The notes: generated from the sequence alone by a model not told the origin. A DNA stretch of 64,000 nucleotides from Tardibacter chloracetimidivorans (GCF_001890385.1 NZ_CP018221.1:62001-126000), one strand, 5' to 3'. Shown: positions 35,927 to 44,720, counted from the first letter of the stretch. Program-made: numbers and translations.

Positions 35927-37684
35927 ATGTCCGCCTCGTCTCACGTCTTTGGTGTCAAGCAGTCTATCCTTGGTCAGCCGTGGCGCTGGCGCGGCGGGGC
36001 GGCGGATGGCCTTGAGCTTACCGGGATCGAAACCCAGCTCTATCTTTCACGCGGGTGCCCGAATGACGACCTGGAGCGGCACCGCACGCCGACGATCCGC
36101 GCATGGATGCCGGACCCTTCGATCTTTCAGGACATGGACACAGCCGCCCGCCGCATCGCCGCCGCGATCGAGGCGGGCGAGCGCATCGTCGTCTTCGGCG
36201 ACTATGACGTGGACGGCGCTACATCGGCCGCGCTGTTGATCCGGCTGTTGCGGGCGGCAGGGGCCGAGGCGGGCTATTATATCCCCGACCGGCTGATGGA
36301 AGGCTATGGCCCATCGGCCGAGGCGCTGGTGCGGCTGGGGCGGGAAGGCGCGGGGCTTATCGTCACCGTCGATTGCGGCGCGCAGGCGTTCGAGGCGCTC
36401 TCGGCCGCAAGGGACAGCGGCGTGGAGGTGATCGTCGTCGACCATCATCAATGTTCCACCGCGCTTCCGCCCGCCGTCGCGATCGTCAACCCCAACAGGC
36501 TGGACGAAACGGACGGCGCGGCCCATGGGCATCTGGCGGCGGTGGGCGTCGCCTTTCTTCTGGCGGCCGCCGTAGTGCGGGAGTTGCGGTCGCGCGGCCG
36601 GTTCAGGACGATGGCCGAGCCCAATCTGCTTGAGTGGCTGGATATCGTCGCGCTGGGCACCGTCGCCGATGTCGTGGCGCTGAAGGGGTTGAACCGCGCC
36701 TTTGTAGCGCAGGGGCTGAAGGTGATGGCCAACCGGCGAAATGTGGGCCTCGCGGCGCTGATGGACGCGGCGCGGTTGACCAAGCCCCCCAGCGCGACCG
36801 ATCTTGGGTTTGCGCTTGGGCCGCGCATCAACGCCGGCGGGCGGGTCGGCAAATCGGATCTGGGTGTCAGGCTCCTCACCACCCAAGACCCCGAGGAAGC
36901 GGCAGCCATCGCCGAGGAACTCAACCGGCTGAACGAGGAACGCCGTGCGCTTGAGGCGCTGGTTCTAGAACAGGCGGAAGCAGCGGCGGTGCGCACCGGC
37001 AACGCCAGCGTCGCCGTGGTGTCCGGAGCCGGCTGGCATCCGGGCGTCATCGGCATTGTCGCGGGGCGGTTGAAGGAACGGCTCAACAAGCCTGCAATCG
37101 TCATAGGGCTGGACGAGGCAGGCGTGGGCAAGGGTTCTGGCCGCTCCATCTCCGGGGTCGATCTGGGCGCGGCCGTCATCGCTGCGCGCGAAAGCGGCCT
37201 TCTGTCGGCGGGCGGCGGTCATGCCATGGCGGCGGGCCTGACGGTGGAGGAAGGCAGGATAGCGGAGCTGTCCGGTTTTCTGGAGGACAGGCTTGCCGCT
37301 GCCGTCGCGCGCGCAAGGGAAGCGGCCGCGCTGATGCTGGATTGCGCCGTCGCGCCACGCGGGGTTTCGATCGACCTCGCTGAAACGCTGGAGGGCGCCG
37401 GGCCTTATGGCTCCGGCTGGCCATCGCCACGGGTTGCAGCGGGTCCATTCGGCGTCGTGAGCTGCGATGTCGTGGGACAGGGCCATGTCCGCGCCATTCT
37501 GGCGGGGCAGGATGGCGGACGGCTGAAGGCTATGGCGTTCCGCCACGGCGAGACCCAGCTGGGCGCGGCGCTGCTCGCGGCGCGCGGACGCAAGCTCTAT
37601 GTCGCCGGGCGTGTGAAGCGGGATGACTGGGGCACGAGGCCGCAGGCGGAAATGCATCTGGACGACGCTGCCTGGGCCGATTGA
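35927..37684 (+). CDS. recJ: Single-stranded-DNA-specific exonuclease RecJ
   Basis: The 585-aa 5'-3' ssDNA exonuclease serves RecF-pathway recombination and mismatch repair. The DHH phosphoesterase motifs are in order: DYDVDGATSAAL (I), TVDCGA (II), VDHHQ (III, DHH), and GTVADVV (IV); DHHA1-type nucleic-acid binding (GRSISGVDLG...GGGHAMAAG) follows. The ATG at 35927 gives the standard N-terminus. It ends 80 bases before tRNA-Glu, the last core gene before the accessory block. Confidence 0.95.
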   Translation: MSASSHVFGVKQSILGQPWRWRGGAADGLELTGIETQLYLSRGCPNDDLERHRTPTIRAWMPDPSIFQDMDTAARRIAAAIEAGERIVVFGDYDVDGATSAALLIRLLRAAGAEAGYYIPDRLMEGYGPSAEALVRLGREGAGLIVTVDCGAQAFEALSAARDSGVEVIVVDHHQCSTALPPAVAIVNPNRLDETDGAAHGHLAAVGVAFLLAAAVVRELRSRGRFRTMAEPNLLEWLDIVALGTVADVVALKGLNRAFVAQGLKVMANRRNVGLAALMDAARLTKPPSATDLGFALGPRINAGGRVGKSDLGVRLLTTQDPEEAAAIAEELNRLNEERRALEALVLEQAEAAAVRTGNASVAVVSGAGWHPGVIGIVAGRLKERLNKPAIVIGLDEAGVGKGSGRSISGVDLGAAVIAARESGLLSAGGGHAMAAGLTVEEGRIAELSGFLEDRLAAAVARAREAAALMLDCAVAPRGVSIDLAETLEGAGPYGSGWPSPRVAAGPFGVVSCDVVGQGHVRAILAGQDGGRLKAMAFRHGETQLGAALLAARGRKLYVAGRVKRDDWGTRPQAEMHLDDAAWAD

Positions 37685-37764
37685 AGCGCATGGAACAAAA
37701 GCCGCAGAAGCGTGCTTGACCTCGCCCCGTCCATCCGGCTAAGCGGCCCCGGTCGCAATCGCAC

Positions 37765-37840
37765 GGCCCCATCGTCTAGCGGTCTAGGACGTCGCCCTTT
37801 CACGGCGAAAACACGGGTTCGAGTCCCGTTGGGGTCACCA
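37765..37840 (+). tRNA. tRNA-Glu (anticodon TTC)
   Basis: A 76-base cloverleaf with encoded CCA: acceptor GGCCCCA/TGGGGTC (one G-U), anticodon arm CGCCC-TTTCAC-GGCG giving TTC, and T arm ACGGG-TTCGAGT-CCCGT. A tyrosine integrase gene ends 13 bases beyond, so the 3' end of this tRNA is the likely attachment site of the prophage; the gene remains intact. Confidence 0.95.
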
Positions 37841-37852
37841 ACACAAGAGAAT

Positions 37853-38935
37853 CTAAGCATTTTCCGTTCCCTTACGCAAGGGAACATTTCGTGATTTACC
37901 ACCACTTTTACCACTCACCACCCTGAGAGGCGCAATCACGCCTCCGAAAACGGTCTCTCTCAGCCCCTCCGCGATGCGCCGGGATTCGATGCCACGGGTG
38001 TAGTGTTCGACCATCTCAATGCTCATGCCGGTGATGATGCCTATCTGCTTTGCGGACAGGCCAAGCTCGGCAAGAAAGTTGGTCGCGTTCTTGCGCAGTC
38101 CGTGGAAGGTGAACGCCTCGCCGGGACTGATGATCTTCATCAAGTCGTTGACGCGCTCGCGCACGGTCGCTGTGCTGGCGAAGGGCTTGCCTGAGCGGTC
38201 ATAGAGGATGGTAGGGGCCTTATCCTCGGTCGCGTCGATCTCCGCCTGCCAGAGCGGATGGACGGGGACATAAACGTCCTTCTTCGTCTTGCCCTGCTTC
38301 AATTCCAGGATGCCGTCACGAATCCATGAACGGCGAAGCTTGATGCAATCCCCGATGCGCTGGCCAGAGCAAAGGCCGGTGATGATGGCGAGCCGCGTCA
38401 TGGGCGTCGCCTTGTCCAGAGCGGCGGCGATGACATGCGGCGGCCAAGCCTTGTGCTCGCCAAGCTCGAACATCTTCACGCCAGCGGCGGCATTGCTCGT
38501 GGTGTACCCGCGCCGGATGCCGAACGCCAAAAGGACGCGGAGCACCTTGATATAATTGTTGGCCTTGCCGGGGGTGTCCTGCATCTCTGCGCGCAGACGC
38601 TCCACCACTGGCGGGGTCAGGCTGGAAACCATCTTGGTTCCGAACCGCTCGGCAAACATGCCCATGTAGCGGTCGTAATTTGTGCGCGTGACCTGGTTGA
38701 TGTCTTTGCGATATTCCGGGGCCTTGCGGAACTCCGCCATAAGCGCCTTGAACGATCCCGCCCCAGCCCATGCTCCATCGCCTTCGCGCTCTGCCAAAAG
38801 CTCCTGATAGCGGATGGAGAATTGCGGGTCGTTCGGATCGGGCAAGCGGATATAGGTGTGCCTCCCGGCGATGACGCGCCGGAAATAGAGGTAGTCGCCT
38901 ACCTGCTTGACGTATTTCAGTTCGACCCGGCCCAT
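37853..38935 (-). CDS. int: Tyrosine-type site-specific integrase
   Basis: The 360-aa phage/island integrase has an N-terminal SAM-like arm and a catalytic domain with Arg in GLCSGQRIGD, the HGLRK box (His/Arg) and the nucleophile Tyr in MVEHYTRG. It reads towards tRNA-Glu, the usual layout for a tRNA-targeting integrase. A GTTCCCTT/AAGGGAAC hairpin (37867-37886) lies inside its 3' end. Its start lies within the end of the AlpA-like gene by 19 bases. Confidence 0.93.
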   Translation of the reverse strand: MGRVELKYVKQVGDYLYFRRVIAGRHTYIRLPDPNDPQFSIRYQELLAEREGDGAWAGAGSFKALMAEFRKAPEYRKDINQVTRTNYDRYMGMFAERFGTKMVSSLTPPVVERLRAEMQDTPGKANNYIKVLRVLLAFGIRRGYTTSNAAAGVKMFELGEHKAWPPHVIAAALDKATPMTRLAIITGLCSGQRIGDCIKLRRSWIRDGILELKQGKTKKDVYVPVHPLWQAEIDATEDKAPTILYDRSGKPFASTATVRERVNDLMKIISPGEAFTFHGLRKNATNFLAELGLSAKQIGIITGMSIEMVEHYTRGIESRRIAEGLRETVFGGVIAPLRVVSGKSGGKSRNVPLRKGTENA

Positions 38936-39168
38936 ATATCATCCCAAGTGTCAGAAGCGGCGTTGCCGGTGATGCCGAATTGCGCATCCACAAACCGGTC
39001 GAGAAGGCGGCGATCCCACAAGACGCGCTTTCCTTCGCGCAGCGGTGAGGGATAGGCTTTCTTCGCCACGCGGTTCAGGAACGTGGTTTTGGAGACGGAA
39101 AGATAGCGCGCGGCAAGATCGGCGTCCATGCGACGCGGCCAATCAGGGAGCGACAGTCTCTCAGACAC
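38917..39168 (-). CDS. AlpA/excisionase-like DNA-binding protein
   Basis: The 83-aa protein has a MerR/AlpA-type winged-helix pattern: MDADLAARYLSVSKTTFLNRV followed by a basic strand YPSPLREGKRVLWDRRLLDRF. Small proteins of this kind next to integrases usually act as excisionase or integrase regulator. The overlap with int by 19 bases supports coupled expression. Confidence 0.75.
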   Translation of the reverse strand: MSERLSLPDWPRRMDADLAARYLSVSKTTFLNRVAKKAYPSPLREGKRVLWDRRLLDRFVDAQFGITGNAASDTWDDIWAGSN

Positions 39169-39557
39169 TAGTTGTTGTCCTCAGGCGATAGATTAGGGGC
39201 GCATTCCTTCGGAACCGCGCTTTCGCCCTTCGGGTCGAGCCGTTCCGTCTCGCCGGTTCCCGCTTCAATCGCTTGCGCCTGCAATGCTAGGCCGCGGTGA
39301 TATTTGTCGATGACGCAGCCCGAGCGCTCGCAGCAGGCCCAATCGCAGACACCATCAGCGTCGCAGTAGGCGTCTTCGATTGCCGCGTCAGCATCGGGAT
39401 CGCAGGCGTCGCTGTAGGCATCCTCGGCCAAGGCGATCAGGTCTTCAGCGACCAAAAAGGCTAGTGTTCTAAAAGCGCCCTCACCCACAGAACATCTCCC
39501 ATATCCTCTTCCATAGTGGGGTGCGCTCCCAAGGGGTGTTGCGCAGCTTTCGATCAC
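39168..39557 (-). CDS. Hypothetical prophage protein, Cys-rich
   Basis: A 129-aa acidic product with no recognised domain. A Cys cluster (CDWACCERSGC, about residues 69-79) might bind metal. The C-terminal 35 residues (from IEAGTGETERLDPKGE) resemble the C-terminus of the protein at 46055-46393. The start is a GTG and is uncertain; an internal GTG before GEGAFRTL could be the true one. Its stop abuts the AlpA-like start. Confidence 0.5.
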   Translation of the reverse strand: MIESCATPLGSAPHYGRGYGRCSVGEGAFRTLAFLVAEDLIALAEDAYSDACDPDADAAIEDAYCDADGVCDWACCERSGCVIDKYHRGLALQAQAIEAGTGETERLDPKGESAVPKECAPNLSPEDNN

Positions 39558-39611
39558 GCCCGGTCTGAGACTGGAAAGACCAGTTATCCCGGCCCGATGT
39601 GCGGATGGTGC

Positions 39612-39821
39612 TCATGCTCGTTCCGATGCTTCGATAGTGGTAGGCGCGCACCGCCCAGACGGGCGCACGATAATATCCTTGATCGCGTAGAAGTCCGGCC
39701 CGTCCTCAATGATGTCATGAAGCTCGTGAAGTTCCTCGAACGAAACCACGCGGCATTCATCTTCGGCATCCCGCCGATATGTGATCTCTGCGATCCAGCG
39801 ATAAAGAACTATGGGCTTCAT
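39612..39821 (-). CDS. Small hypothetical prophage protein
   Basis: A 69-aa product (MKPIVLYRWIAEITYRR...) whose ATG at 39821 overlaps the stop of the upstream gene by 4 bases (ATGA). No domain recognised; the composition is of a small soluble protein. Tight packing in the early prophage cluster is the main support. Confidence 0.55.
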   Translation of the reverse strand: MKPIVLYRWIAEITYRRDAEDECRVVSFEELHELHDIIEDGPDFYAIKDIIVRPSGRCAPTTIEASERA

Positions 39822-40246
39822 ACTTCCATCTCCGCGTTCTCCAGCAATGCCTCGACCGGCACGCCTAGCCATTTCGCCAGCACCTTCTGCACCCGCTCGA
39901 AATAGGCGACGAACTCCGGTTCGCTCATCTTCGAAAAGGACGTTGACCGGCCGTCGAAAATCCTGTCGCCGCTCGGCAGTTCAATCCAATGCCCAAGCTC
40001 CAGCTTCTGTTTCAGCACGTCATGCAGAAGCTCGGCGTCCATCCCGTCTGTCGGCAGGTTCTCCGCTGCTACAGAAAGCATCGCCCAATAGAGCCGGTGT
40101 CTGGCGTGGTTGCGTGAGGACCGCTTGATCTCCACCACTACCCGGTCGCCTTCACCCAATGCCTTTATGGCTTTCTCCGCAAAGCTGTTCGTCGGGCGAA
40201 GCGAGCCAAGCGACCGCGCGAATGTCAGGATCGGTTTGTCGGTCAT
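39818..40246 (-). CDS. Phage NinB/DUF1367-like protein
   Basis: The 142-aa product has an N-terminal beta segment, then RNHARHRLYWAMLSVAAENL and ELLHDVLKQKLELG, a pattern shared by phage NinB and DUF1367 proteins associated with recombination and replication genes. The assignment is by remembered pattern only. It overlaps neighbours on both sides by 4 bases. Confidence 0.5.
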   Translation of the reverse strand: MTDKPILTFARSLGSLRPTNSFAEKAIKALGEGDRVVVEIKRSSRNHARHRLYWAMLSVAAENLPTDGMDAELLHDVLKQKLELGHWIELPSGDRIFDGRSTSFSKMSEPEFVAYFERVQKVLAKWLGVPVEALLENAEMEV

Positions 40247-40518
40247 CTGCCAATCTCATATTTGTGGCGATTGAGGATCGACCAATGCACAAGGTCCACC
40301 CCATGCCGTGCGAGGAATGGCCGCTCACCGCCAAGCGCATGAACGCTGTCGTTGCCCATGTTGTGGTGTTGAGGGCAGAGCGGTGCCACGAGCCAATCGT
40401 CCTTGCTGATACGCTGGTAGTTCACGTGCATGATGTGGTGGATCACCGCCTCCCCGCCGCAGAGAACGCAGACGCTGGGGAGCCAGTCCCAATATCGACG
40501 GACAGCGGCGGTAGGCAT
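40243..40518 (-). CDS. Small HNH-like/zinc-binding phage protein
   Basis: The 91-aa product has CVLCGGEAVIHHIMH followed by APLCPQHHNMGNDSVH, an arrangement of Cys/His pairs typical of the DUF968/Ref-like or HNH-type phage nucleases. A nuclease that processes recombination intermediates is the likely role. It is packed between the NinB-like gene and a small charged gene. Confidence 0.6.
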   Translation of the reverse strand: MPTAAVRRYWDWLPSVCVLCGGEAVIHHIMHVNYQRISKDDWLVAPLCPQHHNMGNDSVHALGGERPFLARHGVDLVHWSILNRHKYEIGR

Positions 40519-40727
40519 TAGCCTTGCTTTCTCATGTAATAGCGCCGGTTCTTCTCAAGTACGCGCTCACGATAGGCAGGGTCGGTCTGGTACTTCTCGC
40601 GCCGCTGCGCATTGCGCTCCTCGCGGGTGCGGTCGTACCATTCGCGCATCTTGTCCTTCCCGCCCGAGTGATACCAACGCCGGGTGCATTCTGCCTTGTA
40701 GGCGCGCCATGCCTCTTCGGTGCTCAT
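40518..40727 (-). CDS. Small basic hypothetical phage protein
   Basis: A 69-aa, highly charged, Arg/Tyr/Lys-rich protein, probably helical and nucleic-acid associated. It has no recognised domain. One-base and 4-base overlaps with its neighbours support that it is translated. Confidence 0.5.
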   Translation of the reverse strand: MSTEEAWRAYKAECTRRWYHSGGKDKMREWYDRTREERNAQRREKYQTDPAYRERVLEKNRRYYMRKQG

Positions 40728-41362
40728 GCGGCCTCGCGGCGTCCGTACAGAGCGGTCAGGCGCTTCACGGTGTCGTCGATCTCCGCCAGAAAAGTCGCGA
40801 CCTGCGATTCCAACTCGGAGATGAGCGCGCCGTCACGGGGGACGCGCTGGACGAACATGCGCATATCCTCCGGCAACCGTGGATCGAAGCTGACAAAATC
40901 GCACCAGTCGCGTTCAAGGCAGGCCATCTGCCATTGCATCTGTGTGTTGTATTTGCCTGGAACCTTCCCGTTCAGCAGCGTCTCGATATGCGTTGCCGTG
41001 TTCGGGCATTTGATCTCGACAAGCCCGTCCAGACCGATAAGCCCGTCAGGGGATGCGCCAGACATTGCGATCCGGGGATGCTCGCAAAAGCCGATCTCGA
41101 CAACTTCGGCGTCATAGTGGAACGCATAGGACGCCCGCGCCTGCGGTTCCGTTGCCGTACCCCAAGCCATCGCGGCGTTGGAGTAGGTTTCGGCAGGCTC
41201 GCCCGTCAGGCGCTCAGCAATGAGTTGCGCCGCGTAGTTCGCACGTGACGCGCCCCAGCCAGTTTTGGTCTTGGCGACCACATCGGCAACGCGCGAAGCT
41301 GTCACCTTGCCAGCACGGGCGCGCAGCCATTCGATCCCGCCCTGTTCAAAGCCATAGGTCAT
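40724..41362 (-). CDS. YqaJ-type viral recombinase (lambda exonuclease family)
   Basis: The 212-aa PD-(D/E)XK exonuclease has WLRARAGKVTASRVADV at the N-terminus, SGASPDGLIG (catalytic Asp), and LVEIKCPNTATH (E-x-K) in the core. It digests one strand at double-strand breaks and works with a single-strand annealing protein. Its start overlaps, ATGA-style, the end of a frame whose last 70 residues look like such an annealing protein. Confidence 0.85.
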   Translation of the reverse strand: MTYGFEQGGIEWLRARAGKVTASRVADVVAKTKTGWGASRANYAAQLIAERLTGEPAETYSNAAMAWGTATEPQARASYAFHYDAEVVEIGFCEHPRIAMSGASPDGLIGLDGLVEIKCPNTATHIETLLNGKVPGKYNTQMQWQMACLERDWCDFVSFDPRLPEDMRMFVQRVPRDGALISELESQVATFLAEIDDTVKRLTALYGRREAA

Positions 41363-41576
41363 TGCATTGCTCCCGCGTGGCCGTTCTTCTTCGCCTTCTT
41401 CTGCATGGCGGCTAACGCCTGCTCGAAGTCCGCCGCGCGTATTTCCTTGAGGCTGTGGACGCCCGCGTAGGCGCAGAACTTCAGAAGATCGATCTGGTTG
41501 GCCGTCGCCGCGTCCTGGAGTTTGTCCAGTTGTTCGCGTGACACCTTGTCATCCGTTTTCGCGGTGCGGGTTATGT
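41359..41576 (-). pseudogene. C-terminal remnant of a probable single-strand annealing protein
   Basis: About 70 residues from SREQLDKLQDAA to the stop, including LLKFCAYAGVHSLKEI, resemble the C-terminal helical domain of RecT/ERF-type annealing proteins that sit upstream of YqaJ in phages. It is joined in frame to a portal-like fragment at about 41571-41577, so the N-terminal annealing domain is missing. Identification is from pattern and context. Confidence 0.45.
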
Positions 41577-42015
41577 CCACGTCCATCTCAGCCAAGGCAT
41601 TCTCATAGCCCAACACCGAAGGCTGGATCATCGGCACGCCCTGCGGCCCCATCACCACCTGGGGAGGCCCGGGGATCGGCTGGTTGATGCCGATGAACTC
41701 CGGCGCACCAAGATCATCGGTGACGCGCACATAATCCGGGGCCTGCCAATATTGCTTGGCTCGGTTCCACATCTGCCGGTAGACGCGCAGTTCCCAGCTC
41801 TCGATGCCGCCAAAGACAATCGCCTGCTCTGTTAGCCCGGCCTGCTGACGAACGAGATTGGCCCGGCCCGACTGGTTTTCGCCCTGCCTCCCCAATACCG
41901 CGGGGTTCGGCCCCATGCGCTCAATCTCGCCCTTGGCTTCCGCCAACAGGTTGAACTGTCCCGCCGTCATGTCGGTGAGCGGAACCGGCCCCCATCCAGG
42001 AGGAAGCGCGCCGTC
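41577..42015 (-). pseudogene. Fragment of a P22-like portal protein
   Basis: About 146 residues match the middle/C-terminal part of podophage portal proteins: PVPLTDMTAGQFNLLAEAK, IERMGPNPAVLGRQ and EFIGINQPIPGP. Both ends are lost: the downstream side continues into the annealing-protein tail, and the upstream side abuts the headless tailspike gene on the other strand near 42016-42022. It cannot encode a working portal. Confidence 0.65.
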
Positions 42016-42042
42016 GGGCCTAGTGCGGGCCGCTTCCCCGGC

Positions 42043-43827
42043 GTGTGGCTGAACCCGGCGACGACGTATCGCGTGCGGCTTTCCGATGCGAACGACAATT
42101 TCATCACCAAGGGCGACATCGACCCGATCACCTCTCTGGTGACGGCGGACGAAATCACCGCGAACGTCACCGAACTGAAGGCGATCACCAACAAGCTCCA
42201 GTTCGCACACGATTATTCGGCTTCGTCCGGTTCCGTGATGGAGAAGCTTCAACGGATCATCGACGTAGCCGATGAGCCTTATGGCGCGGTCTGCGATTGG
42301 AACGGCACGACCGGCACCGATGACGCTACGGCGATACAAGCCGCGATCACCGCCGCCGCCGTCGACAGCGGCATGGTCTTCATCTCCAAGAGCGCTGCCA
42401 TTGGATCGACGATCACCATTCCTTCGGGGGTGACGGTTGACTGCCAGTGGAACCAGATCGGCGCTCTCGACGACATCGACATGTTCCACATCAACCCCGG
42501 CGGCCAGCTCAAGAACGCCCGTATCTCGACGATAGCCCAGACGACCTATTCGTCCATCGTCTGCAAACTGGCCCCAACTGGGAATACCCAAGGCGACCGC
42601 TTTGTGCCGTGGGCGGATGGGGTGTTCATCCAGTTCTACTCGTCTGGGTCGGGCAAGGGCACCGGCTTCTATTACGACGCCTCGGAATATTACATCCAGC
42701 TCATGCAGGGGCACAACCTGTCGGTGCGCTATGGCGAGTACGGCATCCGCTTTGTCGGTGGCGACGAGACCCTTGAATATTCTCAGGGGAACAACGTCTC
42801 CGGCTACACCAATATGCAGTCGACCTATTCGATCTATCTCAGCGACGAGAGGACGGCAGGCAACACGTTTGACAACGTGATCCTTCAGGGGAACCCCGGC
42901 TCCGAAGTCTATATCGCCTCATCTTCCAACCGGGTGTCCGGCATCGCGTGGGACGATGTGGCTGTCACCATCTCTGGCGACGGCAACGACCTTTCCGGGC
43001 TTCAGGGCACGACGCTCTATGGTATTGCCCTGACCGACACGGGCCGAAACAACCGCGCAGGAACGCGGGGCGAGCGATATTACAATCACACGAGCGTGAA
43101 CGCCTCCGATGACTGGCGGCACGAGGCGCGAGGGGAAGGGCGGATCGAGTTCCGGGACTTCCTGCTCGGGGGCAAGAAGCACGCGGCATGGACGGAAACC
43201 CTCACCGGCTCGCCGACAGTTTCCTTCAGTAGTGCGGTTTTTGGCGCGACCGGCGATCAGAACGCATGGCTTCCCTATGTCGAGTTTTCCTGCCCGACCG
43301 GCTCCAACGCCGTTCTGTGGGATTTCGACGGCAATGGCATTGTTCGTACATCACAATATCCGACGGTGCATTTCACCAACTACACCGCGACGGCGGACCA
43401 GAACCTTGAATGGCAGATCGGCCTTTACACCGACGCCAACAACTTCATCCTTCTGGAGCAGAACTTCGCCTCGTACAGCGATGATGATATCCGGCTCATC
43501 ACACGGTCTGGGGGCACCTCCACAACCACAACCCTTGTCGTCGCATCCTCGACCCGGATCAACTTCTGCTCGCTCCTGATCTCTCCGACGAGCGTTATGG
43601 CCCGGATCAAGCAGTATAATTCCTCCTCATCCGGCGCGACAGGGCGTGTTGCCGACGGTGTGTTGTGGGATGGGACGGAAATCACCGGGACCAGCACGAC
43701 GAACATCCCGACGACCTCAAATCTGGAGCCTTATGTGAGGGTCGCGCATGGGGCCTCTGGCGGTTCGACGGCGACAATGCGGCTCATGGATTATCAGTTG
43801 GTTGCCGGAAGGCGGGCAAGGGTATAG
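42043..43827 (+). CDS. N-terminally truncated phage tailspike/tail-fibre protein
   Basis: The frame begins with the tail of a virion-binding N-domain (AGRFPGVWLNPATTYRVRL from 42022), continues with the head-binding-like segment ending SVMEKLQRIIDV, then a pectate-lyase-like beta-helix opening YGAVCDWNGTTGTDDATAIQAAI, and a C-terminal beta-rich end. The first residues are lost at the scar with the portal fragment. The GTG at 42043 could start a shortened product, but no ribosome-binding site is evident. The stop is intact. Confidence 0.65.
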   Translation: MWLNPATTYRVRLSDANDNFITKGDIDPITSLVTADEITANVTELKAITNKLQFAHDYSASSGSVMEKLQRIIDVADEPYGAVCDWNGTTGTDDATAIQAAITAAAVDSGMVFISKSAAIGSTITIPSGVTVDCQWNQIGALDDIDMFHINPGGQLKNARISTIAQTTYSSIVCKLAPTGNTQGDRFVPWADGVFIQFYSSGSGKGTGFYYDASEYYIQLMQGHNLSVRYGEYGIRFVGGDETLEYSQGNNVSGYTNMQSTYSIYLSDERTAGNTFDNVILQGNPGSEVYIASSSNRVSGIAWDDVAVTISGDGNDLSGLQGTTLYGIALTDTGRNNRAGTRGERYYNHTSVNASDDWRHEARGEGRIEFRDFLLGGKKHAAWTETLTGSPTVSFSSAVFGATGDQNAWLPYVEFSCPTGSNAVLWDFDGNGIVRTSQYPTVHFTNYTATADQNLEWQIGLYTDANNFILLEQNFASYSDDDIRLITRSGGTSTTTTLVVASSTRINFCSLLISPTSVMARIKQYNSSSSGATGRVADGVLWDGTEITGTSTTNIPTTSNLEPYVRVAHGASGGSTATMRLMDYQLVAGRRARV

Positions 43828-43850
43828 TCACGCCCCGAAAGGGGAAGATC

Positions 43851-44582
43851 ATGCAATCTAACATGGAACTGGACTGGAACGCTCATCACAATGCCGAGAT
43901 GGTCAAGGCCGTCATCGGCAAGGATATGTCGATGGAGGAGTTCTGGCATTCCGGCGATACCCAGTTCCGGGACCGGATCGCGCCCTACCTGCCAGGGAAT
44001 ACGGAAGTTAAAACCGCACTTGAAATTGGTTGCGGGCCGGGGCGGTTGGTCCGACCGCTTGCCGGAGTGTTCGGCCAAGTGATCGGGGTTGATATCAGTT
44101 CGGATGTTCTGAAGGTCGCCAAGAAGGAACTGGCGGACCTGCCGAACGTGTCACTGGTGAAGAGTGGCGGTGCTGATCTTTGGGGAGTCGAAAGCAACTC
44201 GGTTGACTTCCTGATGAGCTTCGACGTTTTCCAGCACATGCCAACACAGAAAGTGCAGGAAGCCTATCTGAATGAAGCGCGGCGGGTTCTCAAGCCCGGT
44301 GGGTCGTTCCTGATCCAGTTTAAGACGACCAAGGGATGGATGCGGATTGCGGGTATACCGGTGCTTCCAAGGGCTGTTCGGCCATTGATACCGGGTTCGC
44401 TGATGCAGCTTTACCGCCGGATGAAAGGCATGAGGCCGGAGCGCACGAAATCGACGTGGCACGGCAACCTGATCCGGCATTCACGGGTCAAGCCGATCTT
44501 TGGAAAACACGGCCTGAAGGTCGAACGACTGGTTTACGACGGCGGAGAGGTCCGCTGGATCGCGGTAGGTAGAACGACCTGA
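43851..44582 (+). CDS. SAM-dependent class I methyltransferase
   Basis: The 243-aa protein has motif I LEIGCGPGRLVRPLAG, motif II VIGVDISS, and the motif IV-VI region DFLMSFDVFQHM...ARRVLKPGG, matching small-molecule/sugar-type methyltransferases (Methyltransf_11). AAGGGGAAG precedes the ATG at 43851. Placed between tail genes, it may modify a virion or host-surface sugar, as methyltransferases near tail genes sometimes do; this is inference. It ends before a good terminator. Confidence 0.8.
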   Translation: MQSNMELDWNAHHNAEMVKAVIGKDMSMEEFWHSGDTQFRDRIAPYLPGNTEVKTALEIGCGPGRLVRPLAGVFGQVIGVDISSDVLKVAKKELADLPNVSLVKSGGADLWGVESNSVDFLMSFDVFQHMPTQKVQEAYLNEARRVLKPGGSFLIQFKTTKGWMRIAGIPVLPRAVRPLIPGSLMQLYRRMKGMRPERTKSTWHGNLIRHSRVKPIFGKHGLKVERLVYDGGEVRWIAVGRTT

Positions 44583-44608
44583 CCGCACACTGAGAACTGA
44601 AACTGAAG

Positions 44609-44631
44609 ACCCGCTTTCGAGCGGGTTTTTT
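44609..44631 (+). terminator. Rho-independent terminator
   Basis: ACCCGCT-TTCG-AGCGGGT, a 7-bp stem with a UUCG tetraloop, followed by TTTTT. It lies 26 bases after the methyltransferase stop. Confidence 0.9.
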
Positions 44632-44720
44632 ATTGCCCGGAGAACATCCGATGCGAACCCCCCTCATCATCGGGAGCCTGTAGATGTCGCTCCCCTTTCT
44701 CCGCCTGAAAGGACTCTCTC

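Noticed and set aside
42016-42714. Minus-strand continuation of the portal-like frame
   Set aside because: It is antisense to well-formed tailspike sequence and has no protein-like features.
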